A DNA stretch of 64,000 bases, taken from NCBI GenBank assembly GCA_030407085.1, contig CM059587.1, positions 71,847,001-71,911,000 on the forward strand. The letters run 5' to 3'. This document shows, piece by piece, positions 35,646 through 47,799 of this stretch (its first letter is position 1; every line of letters begins with the position of its first letter). The notes below the pieces were generated by a model, which was not told the origin of the DNA, did no database searches, and was given only the letters and a program-made list of their open reading frames with translations. Made by a program: the position numbers and the translations under genes. This DNA is from Trichopria drosophilae. Lineage: Eukaryota; Arthropoda; Insecta; Hymenoptera; Diapriidae.

Positions 35646-36320
35646 TGGGTGCACCTCAAAAACTCTACAAATCACAAAACTGACACTTCAAGAACCCGAC
35701 ATCAAAATACCAGACATTTAAAGAAAACACACATTAAAAAACCCGGCCTTTAAAAATACAGGCGCCTACGATTGGTGCGTTCACTGCATAAAAAAAATGA
35801 TCTCGGGTCGCCGTCCTTGAGTTCTTACTGGAAGATCATTTCAAGGTCAACAAAATTTGGCTAAGGGATTAACTTTGTAGCTCACTTAAAGGTCAAATCA
35901 GTTTGACCCCGGACTATTTATTAAGTACATTTAGAATTCAATCATTAATTACATTTTCAGACTGTGTACTTTTCGAAATGTCTGGTTTTTTGAATTTCTG
36001 TTTTTTGTAACTTTTTACACATTTTGGAGAAAAAGCAGAACATACAGTTGTTAATATCATGCCTGATATATATTAGATTTTTTATCAGACTTTTTTTTAT
36101 TTATTTTTCGTATAAAGTATGATTTTTTGTAAAATTTATTTTGTATTTTTAAGAGATCCTGGACTATTTTCAATGTTTTGCAGTGTAACAACGTTGTTTT
36201 CCGGGTTTTGGCATTATAGTTTATTTAATTTTAAACAGCTCTGTACAGATTATTTCTTCATTTATTTATTACAATTTTTGGCTGCGGGTCGAAAAACTGG
36301 AAAATCAAAAAGCTGACAAG
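35646..36320. repeat. Diverged GGGTGC-type element fragments
   Basis: 35647-35740 (GGGTGCACCTCAAAAACTC then AACCCGACATCAAAATACCA) and 36278-36316 (GGCTGCGGGTCGAAAAACTG) resemble the left end of the 42644 element. No clear inverted partner is present. Confidence 0.35.
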
Positions 36321-37179
36321 TAAGAAGGGTTCATAAACTATGTTTTTATGGCATTTCAAAAACAATTTTTCAATGTTTAAAACACGTGTAGGTTACATAC
36401 ACATATTTTAAAAGTATATTATACAATTTAACACTCGTGTTACCATAAAACGTTTACGTTGTATACCTGTAAGGTAAATGTCCCAATAACCGAACGCTTT
36501 AAAAACAGACAGTCCCAGTAGTCGAAATAGCTATCCAAAGCATTTAAACCCTTTGAATTGGATTTTTTCTAGAATTTAGATATTAAATGACTTTCAAACG
36601 CATTTTTTACATTTTCAGAATTATTAAAATTTTACTCCAAAATAGGTAAAAGTGCACTTTTGTTCTGATACTGGGACACGTTCTGCTACTTGGTCATTTA
36701 TGTTACTATCGATAAACTAAACTTATGTATAATAAAAGCATATTAAACAATAGTATTTTTATTTGGATTGCACTGTTCACATTGCTGCTTCCTTCAATAA
36801 ACGGATAGTGGACGTTTAAAATATTTTCAATTTAAAAGTAGTATAGGTTCAACGTTTTATTAAGATATATCATAAAAGATTGTTAAACTGAATGTACACG
36901 TTTTATAACTGGACCATTTTAAATTTATGGTACTTCACTATTTATGGTACTTCATAATCAAGTTGTTGACATTTAAAATACGTTTTGTATTTATTTAGTA
37001 CATGATAATTGTACGTTAATTGACAGTTTAATAAACGCGTTACCAATCAAAGTTTACATCCTATACTTACACCATTTTTAATCCAAACTTACGTATAATA
37101 AGCACTATATACAAATATAGTTTTTATTGGATAATACAGGTAATAATGTACATTTCCTTATGAATAAATAGGTAAAAAT

Positions 37180-37387
37180 AGATGAATCCGATGTCAGTTT
37201 CGAAATTCTAAATGATGGATTCAAGATTTGGATCAGTAAAATGTAACACTCCGATAATCCCAAAAACCTTCGGATACGCAATTTTAACAAAATTTAGCCA
37301 TTTCGAGACGGTCATTTTTAATATCTAAAATCGGATTCGATATCATCAAACTCGAAAACCCCTTTATACCAAATTTCACATGAGTAT
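37180..37387. repeat. GGCGGATCC-family module, diverged
   Basis: Words such as TTCTAAATGATGGATTCAAG and TCGAAAACCCCTTTATACCA, with alternating orientation, resemble the module found in the 9.1-kb element. It directly precedes the TTAA end at 37388. Confidence 0.4.
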
Positions 37388-37980
37388 TTAACCCATTAAC
37401 GCCGAAAAAGCCTGAAATCATAGCTGTACTTTGAAATAATGTCAGGTGCAGACACAGTTCTCGTAAAATATGCGAATACCGTTTTATTTAGCTTTTTGGG
37501 TGCGTTCTACAAGATGCCGCGGTCAGATTTCATTTTTGTTAACATACAAAACCAATAAGGAAGCATTATTGTAAAAAAATCGGAAAAATCAACTATTTTT
37601 TTGTTGATCAATATTTTTTTTAAGAAAACGTAATTTTGATACCGAATAAAATGGCACAAAATGGCACAAACTGTTGAAACTTAAAAATTGTGCAGTAGAT
37701 TATCATGGAAATACACAATGGCGTCTTGAAAATTGAGGATATTGTAAAAAAAATTTGCAATTTTCAAGTATACGTTGGATCAAACGTTATCACTTCAACT
37801 TAACGAAACTTGGTATGTAAGGGTTTTTGAGGTCGCTGATTACGAATCCGCCCATTATTTTTCTAAATTCAAAATGGCGGATCCAATATGAAGGTCCAAG
37901 GTAATACAATTTTTAGTCAATTCCATCTGACATTATTTCAAAGTACACCTATGATTTCAGGCTTTTTCGGCGTTAATAAA
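37388..37980. mobile_element. TTAA-type element with ~60-bp inverted ends and a GGCGGATCC module
   Basis: The left end TTAACCCATTAACGCCGAAA continues into AAGCCTGAAATCATAGCTGT and TACTTTGAAATAATGTCAG. The same block is inverted at 37926-37976. The final GGGTTAA of the right end has been lost or changed. Inside, 37805-37890 carries TTTTTGAGGTCGCTGATTAC and CAAAATGGCGGATCCAATAT. It links the TTAA ends and the dispersed module in one element. Confidence 0.7.
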
Positions 37981-38156
37981 GAAACTCCATAAATAATAAA
38001 TTCTCTCCATAATATCGTGATTTCTTCATGTTTGTTTGTTTATAAATCATAAAATTATAAACATATATATCTTAACTGGTTTAATACTTGCATAGTAAAA
38101 AAAATAGCAAAATAACCGGAATTTAAATGAAATCGAGGTGGCAACGTACTCTTTTA

Positions 38157-38412
38157 ATCCCAATGAAAATTGAGCCATTCTTTTACTACCCACACAACAC
38201 AATCCATCCTGAGATGTCCTGAAGACTTCCTGAAGACATCCTACGGGCTTGTGTTGTTTGAGTAAAAGTGAAAATTTCACTCTATTGAGAGTGATATTTC
38301 AGCCTTTAGGAATGAGTTTTTTCTTTCACTCTTGATGGAATGAAATGTCACTCTTCCTAGAGTGAAATATTCTTCATAAAAGTGGTTCAATTTTCACTCA
38401 TAGGAATTTAGA
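38157..38412. mobile_element. MITE with GAGTGAAAATT ends, interrupted by a 70-bp hairpin
   Basis: The left end AATGAAAATTGAGCCATTC and the right end (complement ATGAGTGAAAATTGAACCAC) match the 39276 element. At about 38190-38260 a short hairpin unit (CACAACACAATCC ... GGGCTTGTGTTG) separates TCTTTTACT from AGTAAAAG, as if inserted. Confidence 0.5.
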
Positions 38413-38639
38413 GAGTAGGTTACCACTGTTTCTGCTCAGAGTGAAAACTTTAATACGAAAATGTTATAAAATAAACGAAAAAGTTGAGAAGATAGGAAAT
38501 TTGCCTTTTTATAAAAATTGCATGATTTAGAAAAGGTAGAATAGTGAAATGCACGGTCACGGACACTCATAATATTTACAATATATTGCAACGCACCGTA
38601 ATGTTTACCAACAACGCAATACTAGTTGAACGGAACATT

Positions 38640-39040
38640 TCCATCAGTTGGTCTAGATATCTGACGTAATTTTACGCCAGGGAAAGCGCGTCGGAAAATA
38701 GTGCGTCAGATTCAGCGAATGTTGATGAAAGAGTCCCGAGCCTCCTTATCTGCGAATGCTGATGTAGAAGCTCCACCTATTTGTATTGATCATATGTACG
38801 AAGCCTCTATATATGTATATATAAAATGAATGCTCAGAAACGAGAACAGAATTTACAGTGCTACATTACCAATAAGACGCTTAAGGGAATCAGACGTGCC
38901 GGAAGGTGACAGAATGGAGACGTCGAGTTTTTCCAACGACTGCGAGATTTCTTCGGAAAATGTGAGCCAATTTTCAAGACTTTGTTCAAGTGATGCTTTC
39001 CTTTTCGAAATTTATTCGAGTGACGTGACTCTTTGAGTGT
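38640..39040 (+). other. Non-repetitive, less AT-rich block with TATA-like box and a 68-aa ORF
   Basis: TATATATGTATATATAAAAT (38806-38825) is a strong TATA-like sequence. It is followed by an ORF at 38830-39036 (MLRNENRIYSATLPIRRLRE ... SDVTL) that is acidic, serine-rich and less AT-biased than the surroundings. GAAAAT then GTGAGCC at about 38960 could be a donor, making this a first exon. The product is not recognised. Coding status is a guess based on composition. Confidence 0.25.
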
Positions 39041-39275
39041 CAAATTATATATACACTTTTTCTGATCATGACAGAGAAAAGTTGATTTTTTATTGTGTAG
39101 GTGTGAGATTAGAAGCCCAGCAAAAAGTGACTTCAATAGATTCAAATGGAACTTAAATCCTTTATTTGCAACGTTCCATTGTCTGGATCCTTTTTAAAAT
39201 AGTCGATGTCCAAATATATTGCTCAAGAATACCGAAAATAGCTAATACAATTGATATAGCAAACAAGGGCAAACA

Positions 39276-39454
39276 ATTCCTTGGAGTGAAAATTGAGCCA
39301 CGAAGTGTGAAATGTTCCGTCTATTGTGAATGACATTTCACACTTCTAGGAGTATGTTTTTTTGTTTCACTCTTGATGGAGTGAAATGTTACTTTTCATA
39401 GAGTTCATTTTCCACTGTTAATAAAAGAGTGGGTCCATTTTCACTCCAAGGAAT
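39276..39454. mobile_element. ~180-bp MITE with ATTCCTTGGAGTGAAAAT termini
   Basis: ATTCCTTGGAGTGAAAATTG at the left is matched by the complement ATTCCTTGGAGTGAAAATGG at the right. The interior consists of inverted GAGTGAAATG(T/A)/CATTTCAC words. The same type lies at 38157-38412. Confidence 0.7.
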
Positions 39455-39599
39455 GTAGAAAGTAACCATTTTTTCTTTCCGTGTATAATGTAATCACCAT
39501 TGAATGCAAAGTGACTGAAAACGTTAAAAACATGGGAGCAACAAATTATTTCTGTACATTTTCATTATTATATTAAGACTATTATTGTCGTTGTCATTC

Positions 39600-40450
39600 A
39601 GTAATATTTAGAATGACTCAAAAAATGCTCTCAAATTTTTTCAGAATATATTGTTAAAATTTTTTATTTTTCAAAAATTCGAAAAATCGAAATTTTTAAA
39701 AAAGTCGTCCAAAAAATCGGAAAAAATCTGAGTATTCTTTGACCAATTCGAAGACATTTTTCGTCTACAGTTTTCAAGAAAAAAAATTACTAGTCTTGAA
39801 ATCTAGAAAAGTGTAATGATTTTTTTTCTTGAAAACTGTAGACTTTAGAAAAAATTTCCTTAGAACAAAAATATCTTCGAATTGGTCAAAGAATACTCTC
39901 AAATTTTTTCAGATTTTTTTGTACAACTCTTTTAAAAATTTCGATTTTTCGGAAATTTTAACAATATATTCTGAAAAAATTTGAGAGCATTTTTTGAGTC
40001 ATTCTAAAACGTATTTATTCTTAGAAAATTTTTTCTGAAGTCCATAGTTTTCAAGAAAAACAATTGTTATGTTTCAATTAAAAATTTATCATTGGAGTCG
40101 TCATTTTGTGATCACCATGTTAGTCTTTAAATATTTAAAAAATTTATCTTGATACTGTAACTATTGGGTCCACGTTTGGTGAAGAAATTTTCTGACGACA
40201 AATATTCTTTCGATGAGAAAAAAATGTTTTATAAAAAAGAACACTCGATTTTTCGCGCTATTTTGACATTTAAATCGACATATTTAATTATCTAATTAAG
40301 ATAGCTCAATTTTGACAACTGCATTGAAAAGAGCGACCTCGAAAATAGTAAGACATGTACCTTTCAATTTATTTCAACTTGGATTTTCATATGAAATTTT
40401 TGATTGAAATTTAAGTGAAAAAAGTGTCCTTCTTGACGTTAATGGGTTAA
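39600..40450. repeat. ~0.8-kb palindrome ending in CGTTAATGGGTTAA
   Basis: GAATGACTCAAAAAATGCTC near 39611 is inverted near 39985-40005 (GAGCATTTTTTGAGTCATTC). AAACTGTAGACTTTAGAAAA and CTTCGAATTGGTCAAAGAAT mark the centre. 40090-40330 duplicates the right arm of the 10.2-kb palindrome (GTGATCACCATG, AAGATAGCTCAATTTTG). The right border is CGTTAATGGGTTAA at 40437-40450. No left TTAA end was seen. Confidence 0.65.
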
Positions 40451-40967
40451 TAGAATATTTAGTATATTATGCTCATATACAATAATAATACATTAAAGAG
40501 CATAGTAAAACAATTAGTACAACATAGTAGTATAATTTTGCAATTTTTTCTACGTCAATTTTGGGTGTTAGGATTATTGTCCTATATTTTAATATCATCA
40601 TTGAATCCTCGTTTAATTTGGTGTCAGAACCGTATTTATCTAGTGGATTATCTAATACGCTGTGTTTAGTATTGAACTTTATTTATGTTAAATAAGTCTA
40701 ATCAACTCTTTTTGCTACGATAATAAGTAACTTAAAAATTGTGATATAAAATCTCCAGAATATTTGAGCATTTCATTACATTCTCTACTCAGAGAAATTG
40801 TATAACATTTACTATTCTCACTATAATAATTATAACTTTCAGGGCAAATTTAAATTGTAGTTAATAGGAAATACTAGTTTAGTTTTAGTTTATTAAAAAA
40901 AAGGTATTGAATTGAAAAGAACTATCAATTTGCTTTCATACTTTGTTTTTTGTATTTTCAAACAACC

Positions 40968-41194
40968 CACAGAAAATGAACGAGTTGGTTGGGAAAACCT
41001 ACTAATTTGTTCCCCCAAACAAATGCACACTGCTCTGAGATCTAACAAATAAATTAGATGGGAGGAACAATTTAACCAATTTATTGGTTCTACCATCCAA
41101 TTAAATAGTTTCCATACCAATTAATTAGTTTTCGAAACCAACAAATTTCAATCAACTAACAGTTGGTTTTCCAAACCAACTCCTTTTTTCCGTG
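40968..41194. mobile_element. ~227-bp MITE with repeated AACCAACT/AGTTGGTT words
   Basis: The left end CACAGAAAATGAACGAGTTG and the right end (complement CACGGAAAAAAGGAGTTGGT) are inverted. The interior repeats AACCAA/TTGGTT. Confidence 0.6.
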
Positions 41195-41784
41195 CATTTT
41201 TTAAGGTTTCGTACGTATAATTACTCTAAATATTTTCAAAGGGGCTTTTATGAAACCTGATAATCTATATTAAAATTCATCTACTTTTTAGACTCGATTT
41301 CTGTCATATGAATAATTTATTAAAATAAATTAGAAACAATTTTGATTTGAGTGCAAAGTGATCATGTTGAGGCTGAAATTATTCAATACTTATTAATTGC
41401 TTATTTACGTTGCCAAATTTGTTCTCGATAATTTTAATATTTATTTTTTCTACATGGTAACTTTCATTTTTTATTTTGTACACTTCAATTTTGTACCCAA
41501 TGAAACTTAAATGCATAATGTCTAAAGGAGTCTTTTTTAGTTTATAGAATCATGTGTAATTTAATTTTATGACTCTTTCTAATGTCAATCAGAATTTATG
41601 GAATTTTACCCCTTGTTATTTAGTACAATATTAACTTATATTTCCAAAACTACATAAGAAGAATAAAAAAGAATACTGGAACAACGATTTTCGTTCTTTG
41701 CATTTAAAGATACAATTTCTATAAACAAGCAAATGGATTATGTATTATAAGTTACTTACATACAGTGATACATTAACATTATTA

Positions 41785-41972
41785 ATATTTACTAAATATG
41801 TGGTTGACGATTAGCACCGAAATATTTAGTCAATTCAGCTACATATCAGTTCCTCCAACTGAATCATGGTACCGGTCGAACTAAACTTAACCAATTTAAC
41901 TGAAATGTAGCTGAAATTACTAAATATATGTCTGCTAACCGGTAACCACATATTTAGTCAATGTTACTAAAT
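41785..41972. mobile_element. ~190-bp palindromic MITE
   Basis: TACTAAATATGTGGTTGACG at the left is inverted at the right (complement TGACTAAATATGTGGTTACC). The similarity continues through TTCAGCTACAT(A/T)TCAGTT on both arms almost to the centre. Confidence 0.65.
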
Positions 41973-42643
41973 TTTGTTCTCAATGTAGTCATTCACATTT
42001 TGTATAAGCATGACAATAATTAAATTATTGAGATTTCTCCAAACACATTTCAAATCTAGAAATTGGAATTTGATAGTGTGTTGCTTAAAAAATTTAAGTT
42101 GATTGTTGACAATCACGAGAAACGAGCATGGATACATCTGAGCCAAATTTGAAATGAACTTTTCTTGATTCCAGGAAATATTTCTTGAAATTAAATAAAA
42201 ATATGGTTGAATTCCAAGTATTCGAGCTGAATTAATTAATATCACGAAATAAATGTCACTGTTCCAATAAATTTATCGGTTAAATAAATATATGCGCAAA
42301 AAAAAAAACATTTCTTGGATGAAAGAAATATTTACTGGAAAGTACGCATTATTTACATATTTTGAAGAGAAAATTTATTTCTGTTCAGTAAATATTTAAT
42401 TGGTGATCCTGATCTTCTTTTAAAGATATATTTTATTGCGACTATTTAAGTAAACTATTTACGACTTACGACTAGTCAATTTCTTTTGATATGAGTCAAT
42501 TGTTAGGAACACATTTATTGATATCAAGTCTTTCCATTTTCCAAATCTAAACATATTATTTCTTTGCCGGAGTAAAATATTTGTTTAAAATGATTTACTT
42601 CCTTCTAGAAATATGATTTACCACCTTTAAGCAAATCATTTGG

Positions 42644-42805
42644 GTGCGGGACGAAAAACCGACATATCAAAAAGCAGACAGGTCAAAAAACCGGCAGTGA
42701 AAAAATGACTGTCCACTTGTCGATATGTCTAATTTTTATGTGCCGGCTTTAACCACTGTCGGTTTTTTACTTGCAGGCTTGTTGATTTGTCGACTTTCCA
42801 CACCC
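42644..42805. mobile_element. ~160-bp MITE with GGGTG ends
   Basis: GGGTGCGGGACGAAAAACCG at the left pairs imperfectly with the complement of the right end (GGGTGTGGAAAGTCGAC). The interior alternates AAAAACCGAC/AAAAAGCAGAC and their complements. It lies inside a region rich in AAATGATTTA/GAAATATTT words that may be an older element. Confidence 0.5.
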
Positions 42806-42989
42806 AATTATTTCTTTGTTTCACGAAAACACTATCTTGGTTCAAGACAATATTTTCTTAACTTAGGTAAATTATGCCAAGGAAATGATTTACTTGAAAG
42901 AAATAAATCTTCTTTTAAACCAACAAAAATTTATTGGAATCATAAACATGATTACTTGATTCAAGTAAGTATATTTCGTTAAAAGAAGT

Positions 42990-45900
42990 AAATGTTTTGT
43001 TAAGTGTGTCAAGTTTTGATTTGTTATTTCTCGCAGTGGTGTACCAATTTTTTTTCTCAAAACCGCTAATAACGGATAAGAAATAGTCAGATGTTTGCGG
43101 AAATGGAATAAACCTTGGTCACTCTCTTCGCGTGTTTGTGTTCTTTAGATTCCCGTATATTACGAAATATCAACAAAGGAAATTCACAAATTTATAATAA
43201 TGTCACATTACGAAAGGAAGTCGTTGCAGATGTGAACTGTGAAAAGTTCAATACTCGATAGAAGAGGGTTCAATACTCCAATCTTACCATGTACTGCTTC
43301 ATAACAGGTCAGCGCCTCTGTTCGGACGTAACTTTGTATATTTAGTTACAAATTGAGTCGCACTCTCATATCGTTATCATTTTAATTCATATCCGAATGT
43401 AAATATGCATTAGTTATAAATTATCGTTCTTAAAATACATCCGTCAAATATGCATTGATCAGCGCTATCACATGTTGCGTAATTGCATTATATCACATAA
43501 CGTAATAAGAATACGGTTTTATTAAAAGGCATCGTATTACCTATAATTAGCATCGAAATTATAAATAAGGAATCAATCCTTACAAATATCGATGAATTTC
43601 AAGGAAGTAGAAATTCACGACAAAAACACGGTCCAGACTTTAAAGAAGGTTCATTCGTTTCCCAGTAATCGAATATGCGTAAAAGTATTGAAATGCATTC
43701 AGTTTTAAACGTTTTCAATTCTTTGAGAAAATCATATCCTCGGTTCATTTTTATTTATTCATACGCACAGAAAATTTGAATCCATGCGGAATGCATGGCT
43801 GGGAATGCATTTTTGATCTTTATTACGAACTACGCATTGCAATTGAGAATCCGTGCGAATCCAAGATAAATATTCTCAAAATATGAGCTATTTATACTAT
43901 TTATACTATATATTATTAGTCTTGGCCTATTTAAATTTTCGAATAAGAAAATTTGTATTACAATCGAACTTCATCGCAAAGTAATATTCTCGAAAAAACA
44001 TAACTTTCATTTGTAAATGTTCATTCAAACGAATTTAAAACGCAAGATGAAAAAGAAATTATGTTTTTATTCGAACACGGTGCATTATTCTTTTGTATAT
44101 GAATTCATTCTTGTCGATCTTAATCCATTTGTATCCGTCTGTATTTGCAGGTAATATAATTGTTATTATTAACTATTCCTCAATTTCGATAAAAATGTAC
44201 AAAATTGCATAACAAATAGAATTAAATTTCTTACATTTTAACGGATGCAGTGTACGAATGGGAATGGATTAAAATTCTTTTTACCCAGGTGGAAATTTAT
44301 CTAGTTTAACTAGTTTGACGGATACTAGACAGAAACTAGACACATACTAGACAAACTAAACAGTTACTGTCTAGAAATTGGTCGGCAAGGAAAACTAGCC
44401 AGAAACTAACTTTCTGCGAGATTCAATTTCCACCTGGGTAATCAAAATCAAGATTTAAAACAAGGGATTAAATAATAAGTAGTTAAATAAAAATTTTTTT
44501 TACTCACAGGGAAAATTAGTGAAATCGTCTTATAAATTCAGTTTGTAGCATAACAGTGAATTAATTTTTACACAACTCCATTCTTAATTTGATTAATATT
44601 CAGAATACTGAATACAAATAAATTCATTTCCACAAAATTAAATCCATTTTTATACATTTTTGTGGTTTCAAAATCAGAATATAAATGAATAAAAATTTAA
44701 ATCCATTTCCGTTTGCTAGGTTCTTTACTACTGAAGTAGTTAGTTTAACTATTTTTTTAATAGTATTTATAATTTTAGTAATTAATTCCGTGAAGTCCGT
44801 GAACCTTCTTTTTGCGTCGGTTTTCTGTCAATCTTTTCTGTAATGTAAACCATCATGTTATTTTCACCAGAGTCGATATTTGCGGTTACATCTTTCGAAT
44901 TAAAGGTTTTTATGAATTTGTGTGCACTCTAATCCCTTAAGAATTTTGTATATATTTGCATATAAGGGTTAATAAGTTATCTACCTTTCTATCTAACTAT
45001 TTTTCCATAAATTACTTTTTTCCTCTCCGTGTATTCAACAAGACAATGCTATTATGTATTCCGTTTACAATTTCCCGAAATTTAAATATGAAATAAAGTA
45101 CATACCCTAAAATCGACTGCAGTGTTAGAATTGAATAACCAGTTTAAATACTCCTAAGTAGTAAATTAGACGTAATAAAATTTATGGAATTCTTACTTGT
45201 TATAGTAAAAATAGTTATTGTATGGTATACTTCATTATACCACGCAATATCTTCACATTGTTCATTTTACTATTATTACATTCTACAACTACCATTTTTC
45301 TCTCTATGTACATAAGACAAAACTATAAAACTTTAATAAAATTGTTCTGCTAGTAATTGGGGAACCTTAAAATAAAAAGGATCAATTTACCAGATAGTTT
45401 ACAGTAAATCAAATGTTTTTGATCATATCATTGATTTGGGGAAATGATTAAATTAGAAAGGCCTTACATATAGATAAATATGAACATTTTCTAGTAGAAA
45501 CTGATATGAGCGCAAAATAAAACTTCGCCCAAGTAAAGCAAAATTGAGATGCATATTAGACGAAGGTAAATAAAAAAGCATATTAATGACAACTAAAGAA
45601 AATCTATATTTTTTTTACTAAAAAATGAGGCCTGATTAAAACAAAATATTTTCAAAAGTCCTGAAAATTAGAATGAAATAGTTTCATTTCATTTCTTTAC
45701 ATTAAAGACCGACAACCACTAAATCTTTCTTTGATTTTTTTTGCGGCGTCCTTATAATTGACAATATTTTTGTGTATGACAGAATGAATCGCAGTGAGAT
45801 GGCGAAGACTATGTCTAAATTACTATTCCAATTGCACTAGGTCATATCGTCAGTATTTATGATGAACATATTTATTAACTTATCATTTAAAATGCAGGAA

Positions 45901-47560
45901 GGAAAATATACCAATTAATTGATATTCTTAAAATAACCATATTCATAAGACCAGTTATTGACGAAGACAATGATGAGGGTAGATTGTGAATTCTTATTCT
46001 GTTAGATTGATATTGAAATTTTCTTTTAAAATTTGTATTTTTAATACATATAAATATCTCTTACCTGCAGTTGCTCAAACGTCATTTTAGATCATATACA
46101 ATTGTATAATGTGAAAATCATATCGTTTACGTGAAGGGGTATCATAACCTCTAAATATGCAACTTTCGTCAGCTGATTAAAAAATAATATATGGATTCAT
46201 ACAGTATGAAAGTGGAGTATTTCCGAATAAATACATGATTAAAAGTAACACACGATTATTAAGCTTAATATCATACTAAAATTAAAATTATATTGAAAAT
46301 ATGAACTACATTATATCCCTCCTATAAAATAAAATCGGACAGGATTTCTTTCTGAAAATTTGCATCATAAAAAATATAAAAATATTGGAAGTAAATCCCA
46401 TAGCAGAATTTTACGTCATACATCAATATTACGTAACAATGGTATCGTATTGAATGTATCTCTCGTCGATTTGGGGTCAGACTTGTGGAATATTACGCTG
46501 AATCATTCTTCGTCATTATCAACCAGCCTAAAGTATCGATATGAACTCTTTTATTTTATAATTATGACACAGAGTAATGAATCAAAGATAATATTTCATA
46601 AGTACAAATAGTTGCAATTTTGTTAAATCTTGCAAAATTTCTCTAAAATAAATCTGGTCACGAATGATTTAATTTGTTCATATCGTATACAGTTGACATT
46701 TTATATTTCACTTTTTTAAACAATAAATTGCCAAGGCACTGAATTTGTTCAATTAACTTTAAAGAGTCGGGCGTTTTCTTCAGAATGTCGGGGAAAACGA
46801 AGGGCACTGGTACCTTTATCCTGAGAGAAAGGAAGGTCAAACAGGATTTATAATTGCCCTTTATTATAAAAGCATTTGCTCAAGGTCGTTTAGTGTTCCA
46901 GAAGCGAACCTTGCAATATATTTTTTTTTAGTTTGAGAAATGCAGCACGCGATGCGAATAAGTAAAATTATTACTTTGTTGAGCATATCCCAAAAACAGT
47001 TTTTCATTTCATGCGTTTTAATGATGTCAGTATCTAGGGCATTCTTAAAATTTCGTGTTCCGAAAGAATGAACCTTTAACTTTAAAATGTTAAAATATTG
47101 GGAATATGAAACAGTATTTTTGACATAGATGTTCAAAGTTTTCATTTTTTTAAATTTTTGTAAAGTTCAAATAATTTCAAAATAAAAAGTTGAGGAATTT
47201 GAGTTGATATGATAGTGTGTCATTTATTTTACTTGGACTGTCATCATACTTAACTATTCTATTTGATGTTTGGCATATAGAAGATTAAAATATTAATTTA
47301 AAACCACAGGTCTTTCAAACAAACTGTTACTATAAGTAAAATCACAATCGTTAATGGACACAACTGTCTCCAGTATTGACCATGTAAAATAAAATAAGCA
47401 GATGCAACACTTTTTTTTTAATTAGCACTGATATAACGTTGACAATTTTTTAAAACATGTTTTTTATTTATTTAATAGAAGAATTTGCAATGAAATTACT
47501 CTGGTATATGGAACTCTAAATTAAAACCATATATACTCACAACACAATAAAAAAGTGTTT
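42990..47560. other. Gene-poor stretch, one MITE only
   Basis: Apart from the 44282-44440 element I find no supported feature. Frames at 46360-46611 (plus) and 46658-47145 (minus, in two pieces) are not recognised; the latter could be remains of an old transposon, but no conserved motif is visible. Confidence 0.45.
44282..44440. mobile_element. 159-bp MITE with CCCAGGTGGAAATT ends and ACTAG repeats
   Basis: TACCCAGGTGGAAATT at 44282 is exactly inverted at 44425-44440. The interior is built from ACTAG(A/T/C) words (AGTTTAACTAGTTTGAC, ACTAGACAGAAACTAGAC). The TA at each end may be part of the target duplication. No coding. Confidence 0.75.
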
Positions 47561-47565
47561 TGGGT

Positions 47566-47794
47566 TTAACCCTTAATGGTTTCTGGCAATTTTAGACCCT
47601 AGCGTAAAGTGATTTTACACGAGGTACCTCCCTTTTTTATACTACAACACTATATAGAAATATAATTTTTTTATAAAAATTGAAGAATTAATGAAAGTCC
47701 ATGCATTTTTCGATTTTTTTAAAGCACATTTACATATCTAAAAAACATCGATAAATGAAGGTGCCGAAAAAAACGTTAGACCATTAAGGGCTAA
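47566..47794. mobile_element. ~230-bp TTAA-type MITE
   Basis: TTAA then CCCTTAATGGT at 47566-47580; the right end is ACCATTAAGGG then CTAA at 47780-47794. An 11-bp inverted repeat plus a TTAA-type duplication (one copy mutated to CTAA) suggest a piggyBac-like non-autonomous element. Confidence 0.65.
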
Positions 47795-47799
47795 AATAA

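Noticed and set aside
46658..47145. Two consecutive minus-strand frames suggesting a broken transposase
   Set aside because: No catalytic or domain motif could be seen, so no call is justified.
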